Source: Delftia sp. PS-11 (GTDB lineage Bacteria; Pseudomonadota; Gammaproteobacteria; Burkholderiales; Burkholderiaceae_C). From it: DNA of 64,000 nt. Position 1 is the stretch's first letter. Each line of letters starts with the position of its first letter. Under the pieces are notes generated by a model that saw only the letters and a program-made list of their open reading frames with translations, was not told the origin of the DNA and made no database searches. Both the position numbers and the translations under genes were made by a program. Positions 10,281-18,560 of the stretch are shown here, piece by piece. The DNA lies in NCBI RefSeq assembly GCF_029870285.1, contig NZ_JACSYA010000007.1, forward strand, positions 142,186 through 206,185. Reading direction: 5' to 3'.

Positions 10281-10379
10281 GATTGCGCACCAAAAGAACC
10301 CGCTGCGCTGCACGCGGGCCGGTGGCCAGTCCCGGCCCGGCAACACCGGCGGCTTGAAAGCAGCCAGAAGCGGGCGCTC

Positions 10380-11351
10380 TCAGTCTGGGGGGCACTGGAA
10401 GCTGTAGACATGCCTGGCCACCTGCGGCTGCTGCAGGCTCTGCCGGGTCGCCACGGCTGCGCCCGTGCGGATCAGCTGTTGCACCGGCCGGCCCTGCAGG
10501 GCGTTCAGGGCCTGCTCGCCAGCCATGCGTCCGCTGTCGTAGGGCTTGAGCACCACCTGCGCGGCGACTGTGCCTTTTTTCAGCGCCTCGATGCCGGGCG
10601 GATTGGCATTGAAGCCGACCAGCACTACCTGATCGCCCTTGCGTGCTGCGCGCAGCGCCGCCACGGCGCCTTCGGTATTGAAGGCCGCCGTCGAGAAGAT
10701 GCCCACCAGATCCGGGTTCGCCAGCAGCGAGGCCGAAACAATCTGGTCGGCCTTTTGCACGCTGTTGTTCGAGAACTGCTGGCCCAGGTAGCGCAGGCCC
10801 GCAGCCTGAATGGCCTGGGCAAAGCCGCGTTCCCGGTCGTCGGTGGTGGACACGCCGGGGCTGAGGTTGACGGTCAGCACCGCCCCCTTGCGACCGCCCA
10901 GCAGGCGCACCATCTCCTCGCCGGCCAGCCGGCCGGCCTCGGCGTTGTCGGAGGAGACGGCCGAGACCGCAATCGAGGCATCGTCCAGCGTGGTGTCCAC
11001 CAGCACCAGCGTGATACCCATTTCGGTGGCGCGCTTGAGTGGCGCAAACAGGGCCTTGCCATCGGTGGGCGCGATGATGATGGCATCGGGCTTTTTCGCG
11101 ACCATGGCCTCCAGGATGGGAATCTGGCTGGCGGGATCGAAGGACTTGGGCGCCTGCGTCTGCACCTGCGCTCCGCGCGCCCGGGCCGCTGCCTCGATGC
11201 CGCATTGCACGGAGCCGTAATAGGCATCGCCCCCGACGCCGGGAATGAAGGCGATCAGCGGCGCCTGGGCTGCCTGCGCACCAGCGTGCAGCAGCAAAGC
11301 CGCCAGGCCCAGCAGGCGGGCCGCCCTGTCAGCACTCGGGATCATTCGCAT
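10380..11351 (-). CDS. Sugar ABC transporter substrate-binding protein
   Basis: A 323-residue periplasmic binding protein of the ribose/galactofuranose class (Peripla_BP_4). A Sec signal ends near AQAAQAP; the mature part carries IEAAARARGAQVQ, DAIIIAPTDG and VLVDTTLD segments typical of the fold. It is the last gene of the sugar-acid operon, 57 bases after the permease. It probably delivers the sugar or sugar acid (galactonate, galactose or a derivative) degraded by the upstream enzymes; the exact ligand is not visible. Confidence 0.9.
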   Translation of the reverse strand: MRMIPSADRAARLLGLAALLLHAGAQAAQAPLIAFIPGVGGDAYYGSVQCGIEAAARARGAQVQTQAPKSFDPASQIPILEAMVAKKPDAIIIAPTDGKALFAPLKRATEMGITLVLVDTTLDDASIAVSAVSSDNAEAGRLAGEEMVRLLGGRKGAVLTVNLSPGVSTTDDRERGFAQAIQAAGLRYLGQQFSNNSVQKADQIVSASLLANPDLVGIFSTAAFNTEGAVAALRAARKGDQVVLVGFNANPPGIEALKKGTVAAQVVLKPYDSGRMAGEQALNALQGRPVQQLIRTGAAVATRQSLQQPQVARHVYSFQCPPD

Positions 11352-11408
11352 GTCTTGCTCCTGTCGTTGGCATGAATAAAACGCTGTGGCGCATTCCGCC
11401 GCCTCCAG

Positions 11409-12395
11409 CTACCGGGTTTGGCGGCGCCCGGCCTGGTCCAGATAGACCGCCGCCACCAGTACCACGCCCACCAGCACATCGCGCCAGAATGTGCTCAGGC
11501 CGAGCATGATCAGACCGCTCTCCAGCGTGGCCGGGATAAGCACACCCACCGCCGTGCCGAACAGGCTGCCGCGCCCGCCGAACAGGCTGGTGCCGCCGAT
11601 CACCACGGCAGCGATGACGGCCAGGTTGTCGGTGGCGTGGCCGGCGATGGTGGTCGATCCATAGCGCGCCAGCGACAGCAGCCCGGCCAGGCCCGCGAGC
11701 AGCCCGGCCAGGGCATAGACCCGGATCAGGTGCGCGTTGACCGCAATGCCCAGCTCGCGCGCGGCGCGGGGGTTGGAGCCGATGGCCAGGGTATGGCGGC
11801 CAAAGCGCGTATGGGCCAGCAGCAGGCCCAGCGCCAGCGCCACGGCCATGGCGATCAGCGCCAGCACCGGCACGCCGGCCAGGTCGCCGAAGCCCACGCT
11901 GTCGGCCAGCCAGGCGGGCACATCCTTGAGGTCCTCGCCGGCCACGATCCAGGCCAGCCCCTGGGCCGCGCCCATGCTGCCCAGCGTGGCGACCAGGGGC
12001 GGAATGCGCGCCAGCGTGACCAGCACGCCGTTGAGCGCACCCCAGGCCGTGCCGGCTGCCAGCGCGGCCAGCAGGCCCAGCAGGCTGGCCCCTATGCCCT
12101 CGCCGCCGACGGCGGCCATGGCTTTGGCCGCCATGACGCCGGAAAACACCAGCACGGCGCCCACCGACAGGTCCACCCCCGCCGTGCAGATCACCAGGCA
12201 GGCGCCACAGGCCATCACCAGCAGGATGGCCGCCGACATGGCGATATTGCGCAGGTTCGCAGCCGAGGCAAAACTGTCGAAGCGCCATGCGCTGAACAGC
12301 AGCGCCATCAGCGCCAGCACCAGGGCGATCCGCAGCGGCCCGTCCTGCAGCCTGGCGCCCAGCCATCGCCAGGCAGGATGCAGCGGCGGGCTCAT
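11409..12395 (-). CDS. Sugar ABC transporter permease (RbsC-like)
   Basis: A 328-residue inner-membrane permease with eight to ten hydrophobic stretches. The hallmark GVDLSVGAVLVFSG and the downstream ...GRHTLAIGSNPRAARELGI coupling-helix region place it with RbsC/YtfT/YjfF sugar permeases. Its ATG overlaps the ATPase stop by four bases (ATGA). With a single permease gene, the membrane domain should be a homodimer. Confidence 0.93.
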   Translation of the reverse strand: MSPPLHPAWRWLGARLQDGPLRIALVLALMALLFSAWRFDSFASAANLRNIAMSAAILLVMACGACLVICTAGVDLSVGAVLVFSGVMAAKAMAAVGGEGIGASLLGLLAALAAGTAWGALNGVLVTLARIPPLVATLGSMGAAQGLAWIVAGEDLKDVPAWLADSVGFGDLAGVPVLALIAMAVALALGLLLAHTRFGRHTLAIGSNPRAARELGIAVNAHLIRVYALAGLLAGLAGLLSLARYGSTTIAGHATDNLAVIAAVVIGGTSLFGGRGSLFGTAVGVLIPATLESGLIMLGLSTFWRDVLVGVVLVAAVYLDQAGRRQTR

Positions 12396-13210
12396 GGCAT
12401 ATCCTTGTGTGCGGCCATGTCGATGCCGATGGCCTCGCCGGACGCAGGCGGCTCCGTGACCAGCGCGCCGGTGATTGCGGCCACGATGCGGTCGGCACTG
12501 AACTCGCCGCGTGCAAAGCGCGCCGTGCGCCGGCCCAGGCGCAGCACCTCGACACGGTCCGCCACGGACATCACATCGGGCAGGTTGTGGCTGATCAGCA
12601 CGACGGCGCGGCCGCTGTCGCGGACGCGCACGATCAGCTCCAGCACCGCCCGCGTCTGCGCCACGCCCAGCGCCGCCGTGGGCTCATCCATGAAAACCAG
12701 GCGCTGCGCCCAGGTGGCGGCGCGCACCACAGCAATGCTCTGGCGCTGTCCGCCCGACAGCGATGCAATCGGCTCGCGCAGGCTGGGCAGCGTCACCTGC
12801 ATGCCGGCCAGGGCCTGGACCGTGCGCCGGCGCATCTCGCCATGGTCCAGCCAGGCCAGCCGCCGCCCCCAGCCGCCGCGCAGCAGTTCGCGGCCCAGAA
12901 AGAGGTTCGCCGCAGCATCCAGGTCAGGTGCCAGCGCCAGATCCTGGTAAACGGTTTCCATGCCCAGGGCCTGGGCATCGCGCGGCGAGCGCATGGTGAT
13001 GGGCCGGCCCTGGAAGAGGATCTCGCCCGCATCGGGCACGAAGCCGCCGCACAGGGCGCGCACCAGGGTGGACTTGCCAGCGCCGTTGTCGCCCATCAGC
13101 GCCACCACCTCGCCGGGGTAGACGCAGAAATCGGCGCCGCGCAGCGCCTGCACGCTGCCAAAGCGCTTGACCAGCTGGCAGGCTTGCAGCAAGGGTTTGG
13201 GTTCGGCCAT
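12392..13210 (-). CDS. Sugar ABC transporter ATPase (single NBD)
   Basis: A 272-residue ATPase with GDNGAGKST Walker A, LSGGQRQ signature and VFMDEPTAALG Walker B. Sugar importers of the RbsA class usually have a double ATPase of about 500 residues; this one has a single domain, as in FrcA-type fructose/sugar importers, and must dimerise. Its ATG is five bases after the dehydratase stop. It completes the transporter part of the operon with the permease and receptor that follow. Confidence 0.92.
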   Translation of the reverse strand: MAEPKPLLQACQLVKRFGSVQALRGADFCVYPGEVVALMGDNGAGKSTLVRALCGGFVPDAGEILFQGRPITMRSPRDAQALGMETVYQDLALAPDLDAAANLFLGRELLRGGWGRRLAWLDHGEMRRRTVQALAGMQVTLPSLREPIASLSGGQRQSIAVVRAATWAQRLVFMDEPTAALGVAQTRAVLELIVRVRDSGRAVVLISHNLPDVMSVADRVEVLRLGRRTARFARGEFSADRIVAAITGALVTEPPASGEAIGIDMAAHKDMP

Positions 13211-13215
13211 GGCGC

Positions 13216-14355
13216 TCACCAGTCGGCAATCGAGCCATCGGCCCGGAAGCTCTCGGCCACCCACTCGCCCTGTGACTGGCTGCGCAGGAAGTCCTCGTCG
13301 ATCTCCAGCCCCAGGCCGGGCCCCTGGGGCAGCGGCAGATAGCCCAGGCTGTCCACGCGCGGCACGTAGCTGCACAGCCGCGCCGTCCACTCGCTATGGG
13401 TGTGGCGCGTCTCCAGCAGCGAAAAGTTCTGCGCATAAGCCGCCAGGTTCAGGCTGGCGGCGGCCTGCACCGGGCCGTTGGGGTTGTGCGGCGCAAAACC
13501 GACGCCGTACATCTCGGCCAGGGCGGCAATGCGCTGCAGCTCGCTGATCCCGCCCGCGTTGGCGCAGTCGGGCTGGATCACCCCGGCCCAGCCGCGCTCC
13601 AGCACCTCGCGAAAGGCCCAGCGCGTGAAAAGCCGCTCGCCCACGGCGATGGGCGTGGCCGATTGCTGGGCCAGGCGCTCCAGCGCGGCATTGGACTCGG
13701 GCGGCACCGGCTCCTCGATCCACAGCGGCGCGGTATGGCGCACGGCCCGCTCGATCTGTATGGCCAGCGCCGCGCCAGGGCGGCCATGCAGGTCGATGGC
13801 GAAGTCGCCAGCGCTGCCCAGCGCGTCGCGCACGGCCTCGCAGCAGGCGGTGATCTGGCGAATGGTCGCCAGCCCCTCGCCCTGCGCCACGGCCGGCAGC
13901 GGATAGATTTTGACGGCCTGGAAACCCAGCGCCAGCGCGGCATGCGTGCGTTCGCGGAATTCGCCAGGGTCCAGCGACAGCCCCAGATTGGCATAGGCCT
14001 TGATGCGGTCGCGCACCGGCCCGCCCAGCAAGGCGGCCACGCTGCAGCCCGCCAGCTTGCCCCGGATGTCCCACAAGGCCATGTCCACGCCCGACAGGGC
14101 ACTGGTCTGTATCGGCCCGCCGCGCCAATAGCCATGGCGGTACATGCGCTGCCAGCACCATTCGACCCGCTGCGGGTCGGCGCCCCGCAGCAGCCGGGCC
14201 AGGTCATGCACCGCGCCCGCCACGCCGGAGGGCTTGCCCGGCAGAGAACATTCGCCCCAGCCGAACAGCCCTGGCTCATCGGTTTCGACCTTGACGAACA
14301 CCAGGTCCGTGAGCGGGCCATGGTAGGCCATGGGCGTGATGCGTGCGATCTTCAT
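13216..14355 (-). CDS. dgoD: D-galactonate dehydratase-like enzyme (enolase superfamily)
   Basis: A 379-residue member of the mandelate-racemase branch of the enolase superfamily, expected to dehydrate D-galactonate (or an epimer) to 2-keto-3-deoxygalactonate. Visible active-site elements are DLHGRPG and WIEEPV (metal ligands), GERLFTRW, and APHNPNGP carrying the general acid/base histidine; these match the DgoD-type signature. The start ATG overlaps the epimerase stop by four bases; an upstream TTG is less likely. The kinase (dgoK) in the same operon supports the galactonate assignment, but related aldonates cannot be excluded. Confidence 0.85.
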   Translation of the reverse strand: MKIARITPMAYHGPLTDLVFVKVETDEPGLFGWGECSLPGKPSGVAGAVHDLARLLRGADPQRVEWCWQRMYRHGYWRGGPIQTSALSGVDMALWDIRGKLAGCSVAALLGGPVRDRIKAYANLGLSLDPGEFRERTHAALALGFQAVKIYPLPAVAQGEGLATIRQITACCEAVRDALGSAGDFAIDLHGRPGAALAIQIERAVRHTAPLWIEEPVPPESNAALERLAQQSATPIAVGERLFTRWAFREVLERGWAGVIQPDCANAGGISELQRIAALAEMYGVGFAPHNPNGPVQAAASLNLAAYAQNFSLLETRHTHSEWTARLCSYVPRVDSLGYLPLPQGPGLGLEIDEDFLRSQSQGEWVAESFRADGSIADW

Positions 14356-15578
14356 GGGCAAAGCCCTCCCTCGCCAGACAGGCGCAGCAGCTCGGCGCAG
14401 GCGCCTATGTTGTGGTAATCGGGCTCAGGCTCGCTTTTTTCGCTGGAAGTCAGGCAGTTGCCTGCATCCAGGACCCGCAGCCAGGCGCCATGGCGGTGAT
14501 CGACCAGATGACGCCAGCAGTAGGACCAGAGCTGCTCGTACCACTGCCCGTAGCGCGCATCGCCCGTGGCGGCGGCCAGGTGGGCGGCGGCCGCCAGCGT
14601 CTCGGCATGCACCCATTGCTGCTTGCTGTCGTCATACAACACGCCGTCGGGCCCCCAGGAATAGAACAGGCCGCCTCGCGCGCCGTCCCAGCCGCGCTGC
14701 AAGGCGCCGTCGAACAGCGCCTGTGCGCGCTGCAAGTGCCAGGGCGCGCGGCGGTGGCGATCCAGCATCAGCAGCAGCTTGGCCCACTCGGTCTGGTGGC
14801 CGGACAAATGGCCCCAGGGCCGGTAGCCATCGCTGTGATCGTCGCGGTTGTACTGCCAGTCGGGCGACCAGTCGGCCCGGTAGTGCTCCCAGACCTCACC
14901 ACGCGCGCTCTGCCCGGCCAGCCGCACGGTGACGGCCTGCGCCAGGCTGTCGGCGCGCTCCAGGAACCAGGACCGGCCCGTGGCCTCGAACGCGCACAGC
15001 ATGGCCTCGCAGGCATGCATGTTGGCGTTCTGGCCCCGGTAGCCGTCCAGTTGCCAGTCGGCGCCGGCCAGGTCCGCATACAGGCCATGCGCCGGGTCAT
15101 AAAGACGCCGCTCCATGGTGACCACCAGTTCGTCCAGCCAAGGGGCGGCCTCGGACACGCCCGCCTTCAGCGCCATGGCAAAGGCCAGCACGGCAAAGCT
15201 CAGGCCATAGCCGATATTGCGCCCGTCCACCACCTCGATCCCCTGGTCCTGGCAGGACAGCAGCCAGGCATAGCCGCCGCTCAGGGGATTGCGGTGGGCC
15301 TGCGTCAGAAAGTCCAGGCCATGGCGCACGGCCTCGCGGTATTCGGCCCGGCCGAACAAACGGTAGGCCAGGGCCTCGATGACGACGAAGCGGCAGGTGC
15401 TGACCAGATTGCGCGGGCCCGCGTCCAGCAGCCTGCCGTCGTTGGCGAAGCGGTGCGCGAAACCGCCCCGGGGGTCAAGGGCGCGCGGATGATAGAAGTT
15501 CAGGCAGTGCTGGATATGCCCCAGCAGAAAACCGGGGCTGCGCCAGTCGGCGGGCGGCGGCGGGACCTGGATCGTCAT
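14352..15578 (-). CDS. AGE-family sugar epimerase/isomerase
   Basis: A 408-residue (alpha/alpha)6-barrel protein of the N-acylglucosamine 2-epimerase / aldose-ketose isomerase family. Characteristic histidine-containing segments are CRFVVIEALAY, NANMHACEAML, GHQTEWAKLLL and WVHAETLAAA. Members interconvert free sugars such as mannose, glucose, fructose or N-acylglucosamines. In this operon it could convert an incoming sugar into the substrate of the SDR dehydrogenase. It starts 12 bases after the SDR stop and overlaps the dehydratase start. Family is clear; substrate is not. Confidence 0.85.
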   Translation of the reverse strand: MTIQVPPPPADWRSPGFLLGHIQHCLNFYHPRALDPRGGFAHRFANDGRLLDAGPRNLVSTCRFVVIEALAYRLFGRAEYREAVRHGLDFLTQAHRNPLSGGYAWLLSCQDQGIEVVDGRNIGYGLSFAVLAFAMALKAGVSEAAPWLDELVVTMERRLYDPAHGLYADLAGADWQLDGYRGQNANMHACEAMLCAFEATGRSWFLERADSLAQAVTVRLAGQSARGEVWEHYRADWSPDWQYNRDDHSDGYRPWGHLSGHQTEWAKLLLMLDRHRRAPWHLQRAQALFDGALQRGWDGARGGLFYSWGPDGVLYDDSKQQWVHAETLAAAAHLAAATGDARYGQWYEQLWSYCWRHLVDHRHGAWLRVLDAGNCLTSSEKSEPEPDYHNIGACAELLRLSGEGGLCP

Positions 15579-15590
15579 GGCGCGCTCCGT

Positions 15591-16406
15591 TCAAAAACCC
15601 AGTTGGGCCAGCAGGCCGCCATCGGCCACGAAATCCGCCCCGGTGCAAAAGGAAGCCTGCGGGCTGACCAGGAACACGATCAACTCGGCGATTTCCTCGG
15701 CGCAGGCAATGCGCCGCAGGGGCAGGCGCTGGCTCCAGTCGGCATACACCGCGTCCAGGCCGACCGCGTCTATGCCGACCGCGTCCCGGCCGCGCCCCGC
15801 GCCGAACTGGCCGGCGGCGGCGCGCAGCATGGGCGTATCGACAGGCCCCGGGCTGACCGTATTGGCGCGCACGCCCTGCGGCCCGAAGTCCACCGCCAGG
15901 CTGCGGGTGAAGGCCAGCGCCGCGCCCTTGCTGGCCGCATAGGCCGCCACATCCGGGTTGCAGGCGCTGCCCTGGTTGGACGCCACGTTGACGATAGCGC
16001 CGCCGCCCCGGCGCAGCAGGTGGGGCACGCCGTGGTGCGCCGTGAGATACATGCTCTTGAGGTTGACCGCCAGCGCGCGGTCCCAGCTGGCCTCGGAGGT
16101 GCTGACCGCCGTGCCGTAGGGATGGACCGCCGCCGCGCAGACCAGCATGTCCAGCCCCCCTGCAGCCTGCACCGTCTGCGCGATGGCCTCCTGCACCTGG
16201 GCGCTGACGCTGCCGTCGCCGCGAAACACCTGCAGCCCCGGCTGGCTGGCGATCTCGTCCTCGGGACTGCTCCCCCCCGCGCCAAACACGCCCACCTGGG
16301 CGCCGCGCGCCCGCAGCAACTCGGCCGTGGCGCGGCCGATGCCCGTGGTGCCGCCCATCACGAAGGCAGCGCGGCCCTGCAGGGACAGTGCATCTGCATC
16401 ACGCAT
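15591..16406 (-). CDS. SDR-family sugar dehydrogenase
   Basis: A 271-residue short-chain dehydrogenase. Cofactor motif GGTTGIGRA lies near residues 17-25, the NAG-equivalent region is CAAAV, and the catalytic Ser-Tyr-Lys set is in NVASNQGS and YAASKGA. In the pathway it would oxidise an aldose to the lactone used by the neighbouring SMP-30 enzyme. The substrate-binding loop contains an unusual tandem DAVGIDAVGLDAV stretch encoded by 15-base repeats. It overlaps the lactonase stop by eight bases. An upstream in-frame extension was rejected because SDR homology begins just after the chosen ATG. Confidence 0.88.
   Translation of the reverse strand: MRDADALSLQGRAAFVMGGTTGIGRATAELLRARGAQVGVFGAGGSSPEDEIASQPGLQVFRGDGSVSAQVQEAIAQTVQAAGGLDMLVCAAAVHPYGTAVSTSEASWDRALAVNLKSMYLTAHHGVPHLLRRGGGAIVNVASNQGSACNPDVAAYAASKGAALAFTRSLAVDFGPQGVRANTVSPGPVDTPMLRAAAGQFGAGRGRDAVGIDAVGLDAVYADWSQRLPLRRIACAEEIAELIVFLVSPQASFCTGADFVADGGLLAQLGF
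15749..15793. repeat. Tandem 15-bp repeat inside the SDR gene
   Basis: Three adjacent 15-base units share CCGCGTC and a following CCG; they differ at the central positions. They encode successive DAV(G/Y) pentapeptides in the SDR substrate loop. Being in phase, copy-number change would keep the frame. Confidence 0.7.
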
Positions 16407-17313
16407 GGTCCGCCCCTCCCGACACGCCAAAGCGCGACTCTGGCAGGCCCAGCGGCTGCCCCAGCGACACGCCGAACATGCCGCCCGCCTGCGGCTGCTG
16501 GCTGCGCTGCTGCGCCGACAGGCCCCAATGGGCCGAACTGATGCACAGCTGGTCCCACCCCGCGCCGCCGATGGCCACGCAACTGGGCTGGGAAACCGGC
16601 ACGGCAATCTCGGCATCCAGCTGCCCATCGGGCCGCAAGCGCTGCACCTTGCCTGCGCCCCAGCGCGCATTCCACAAACAGCCCTGCGCGTCGATGCAGG
16701 AGCCATCGGGCACGCCCTCCTGGCCGCTGGTATCGGCGAAAACGCGCAGATTGCCGATGCGCCCGCTGTGCGGCTCATAGTCGCAGGCCATGATGCGCCT
16801 GGCCGGCGAATCACAGAAATAAAAGGTGCCGCCATCGGGACTGAAGCAGCTGCTGTTGGAAATCACCACGGCCGGCAGCGCCAGCGCCAGCAGCCTGCCA
16901 TCGGGCTGATAGCGCCACCACTGCCCCAAGGCGTGCGTGCAGGCCAGGTCCATACTGCCGAACACGAAATTGCCGGCGCGGTCGCAGCGCCCATCATTGA
17001 GCCGCGTGCCGGCACGCAACTGCAGGCCCGCATCGATCATGTCCAGCCGGCCGCTGGCCCAGTGGCAGTGCGCCAGCCCGCCCTCCATGGCCAGTACCAG
17101 CTGGTCGGGCTCGCCAGTCAGCGCAAAACTGCCCACCCCCTGCGGCAGCGCGCGCGACTGCGGGGGCGCCCCAGGCGCAGCGCGCCACAGCCGGGCGCCG
17201 GCGATATCGGTCCACCACCACAGGCCCTGCTGCTCATCCCACAGCACGCACTCGCCCAGCGCATGGCCCTGGTCCCAGAGCAGGCTGGCACGCTTGTCTT
17301 GTGTGTTTTCCAT
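16399..17313 (-). CDS. SMP-30/gluconolactonase family lactonase
   Basis: A 304-residue six-bladed propeller lactonase. Metal-binding landmarks of the family are visible: LGECVLWD (Glu ligand), GTRLNDGRCDRAGNFVFGSM (Asn and Asp region), and VPDGSCIDAQGCLWNARWG (Asp ligand). It would open a galactono-, glucono- or related lactone made by the SDR enzyme into the aldonate dehydrated by DgoD. It follows dgoK by 25 bases. Start ATG beginning MENTQDK chosen because homology begins a few residues later. Confidence 0.88.
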   Translation of the reverse strand: MENTQDKRASLLWDQGHALGECVLWDEQQGLWWWTDIAGARLWRAAPGAPPQSRALPQGVGSFALTGEPDQLVLAMEGGLAHCHWASGRLDMIDAGLQLRAGTRLNDGRCDRAGNFVFGSMDLACTHALGQWWRYQPDGRLLALALPAVVISNSSCFSPDGGTFYFCDSPARRIMACDYEPHSGRIGNLRVFADTSGQEGVPDGSCIDAQGCLWNARWGAGKVQRLRPDGQLDAEIAVPVSQPSCVAIGGAGWDQLCISSAHWGLSAQQRSQQPQAGGMFGVSLGQPLGLPESRFGVSGGADHA

Positions 17314-17338
17314 CAGATGACCTCCTCTCCCACTGCGT

Positions 17339-18355
17339 TCACCACACCGCGCCGCACGGGCCCAGCAGTCCGCGCTCGGCAGCCAGCGCCTGGGCCCCCA
17401 GGCTGGCCAGATGCGATTGCTGCGCATCCGTCAGCGTGACCACCGGCCCGGAAAAGAAATCGTCGTCCCGCACCAGCAGGCTCAATGCCTCGCGCAGCAA
17501 GGGCTTGCCGGTGATGTAGAAGGCCGTGCCGGGGTTGACGTGGATCGCGCTGCTGTTCTTCAGCGTCAGCAGATCGGCTCCCAGCACGGCACCCAGCAGG
17601 AAGTTGGCGCGCGCGTTGCGGTCGTAGATCGTGAACAGGTCCAGCGCACGCACCACGAAGCAGGCCCGGCCCAGGCCGATCTGGCGCGCCGAACGGGCGC
17701 CGGCCAGCAGCATCTCGGCATCGATGTCGCTGGCAAAGTCGCTGTGCAAGGAGTCGGCCAGGATGGTGTTGTGGGTCAGCACCTGCAGCATCTCACCGGC
17801 CAGCGTCGTCACGCAGCCGCTGATCCTCCCCTGCGCGTCCAGGTGGACGAACTTGGAATGCGAGCCCGGCAGCACGATGACAGCCGGCGTGGCAACGTGC
17901 ACGCGCGCCAGCAGGCCCATGGTCTCGGTTTCCTCGCCGCGCATCATGTCCATCGACTCGCAGTTGTGCAGGCCGATATTGCGCACCGGATTGCAGACGC
18001 CGGGCACGAACCAGATCGGCTGCCCGAACACCTCGGGCAGCCTGACGGCAGCCATCGCGCAGGCCAGTTCGCTGCGCCCCGCAGGGGCCACCAGATGGGG
18101 CAGCTCATGCAGGCCAACATTGGAGGTGATCATGCCGGACGCCAGCGCCAGACCAATGTCGCAGGCCTGCATGCCGCAGCGCGCCAGCGCAGCCTCGATG
18201 GTGTCGCGCACGCCGGCTTGCAGCGTGGCCCTATTGCCGGAGATGGCGGTATCGCGTACACCCACCTGACGGGCGGCCTGACCCAGCACGCGGCTGCCAT
18301 GCCAGACCGTCGCCCGGGTATTCGTGGTGCCGGTATCTACCGTCAGTATGTTCAT
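17339..18355 (-). CDS. dgoK: 2-dehydro-3-deoxygalactonokinase
   Basis: A 338-residue sugar-acid kinase that phosphorylates 2-keto-3-deoxygalactonate. The phosphate-binding DTGTTNTRA opens the protein, and VPGVCNP, LPGSHSKFV, GEMLQVL and VNPGTAFYITG are the conserved DgoK blocks. It is the first gene of an eight-gene minus-strand operon and has a good sigma-70 promoter. The next enzyme, 2-keto-3-deoxy-6-phosphogalactonate aldolase (DgoA), is not encoded in the operon or elsewhere in the window. Confidence 0.9.
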   Translation of the reverse strand: MNILTVDTGTTNTRATVWHGSRVLGQAARQVGVRDTAISGNRATLQAGVRDTIEAALARCGMQACDIGLALASGMITSNVGLHELPHLVAPAGRSELACAMAAVRLPEVFGQPIWFVPGVCNPVRNIGLHNCESMDMMRGEETETMGLLARVHVATPAVIVLPGSHSKFVHLDAQGRISGCVTTLAGEMLQVLTHNTILADSLHSDFASDIDAEMLLAGARSARQIGLGRACFVVRALDLFTIYDRNARANFLLGAVLGADLLTLKNSSAIHVNPGTAFYITGKPLLREALSLLVRDDDFFSGPVVTLTDAQQSHLASLGAQALAAERGLLGPCGAVW

Positions 18356-18387
18356 GGTGCGGCCCAACCTCCTTTTGCCTGAAACAC

Positions 18388-18416
18388 ACTATAGGCAGCG
18401 ACCCATAAAGGAGCAA
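18388..18416 (-). promoter_or_regulatory. Sigma-70 promoter of the dgoK operon
   Basis: On the minus strand TTGCTC and TATAGT are separated by 17 bases. A ribosome-binding AAGGAGG lies further down, 13 bases before the dgoK ATG. Confidence 0.65.
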
Positions 18417-18458
18417 TTGATGAAAATTAGTCGATTGCATTACTTTTTTTTGTGCAAT
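18413..18458. promoter_or_regulatory. AT-rich inverted repeats between dgoK and its LysR gene
   Basis: The divergent 205-base spacer holds GCAAT ... ATTGC 16 bases apart and, overlapping it, ATTGCA ... TGCAAT 13 bases apart. They abut the dgoK -35 box, the position expected for a LysR-type activator site. Confidence 0.45.
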
Positions 18459-18560
18459 TCCCGGGATTATTCGGATACCCCGTCAGAAGACTGCAGAATA
18501 TGCTGTCCATTCTGGCGGATAGCACGGTACCAGACGTGATCCATCCTCAGAAGGAAATCC

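Larger units (their letters stand above)
10070..10379 (-). other. Intergenic control region before the BMP transporter operon
   Basis: These 310 bases contain no convincing gene on either strand. They hold the sigma-54 promoter and NtrC-like site of the transporter operon, annotated separately. No purine riboswitch core was recognisable. The far end is the 3' flank of the sugar ABC receptor gene; only weak GC-rich hairpin potential is present there. Confidence 0.6.

Noticed and set aside
8504..10357. 617-codon open frame opposite the BMP ATPase
   Set aside because: Antisense shadow of a clear ABC ATPase; composition is typical of reversed GC-rich coding DNA.
10070..10379. Possible purine riboswitch before the purine transporter
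   Set aside because: No conserved three-way junction or loop-loop sequences could be found; the region is explained by NtrC and sigma-54 elements.
14343..16541. 732-codon open frame opposite the epimerase and SDR genes
   Set aside because: Spans two genuine minus-strand genes and their junction with no domain of its own.
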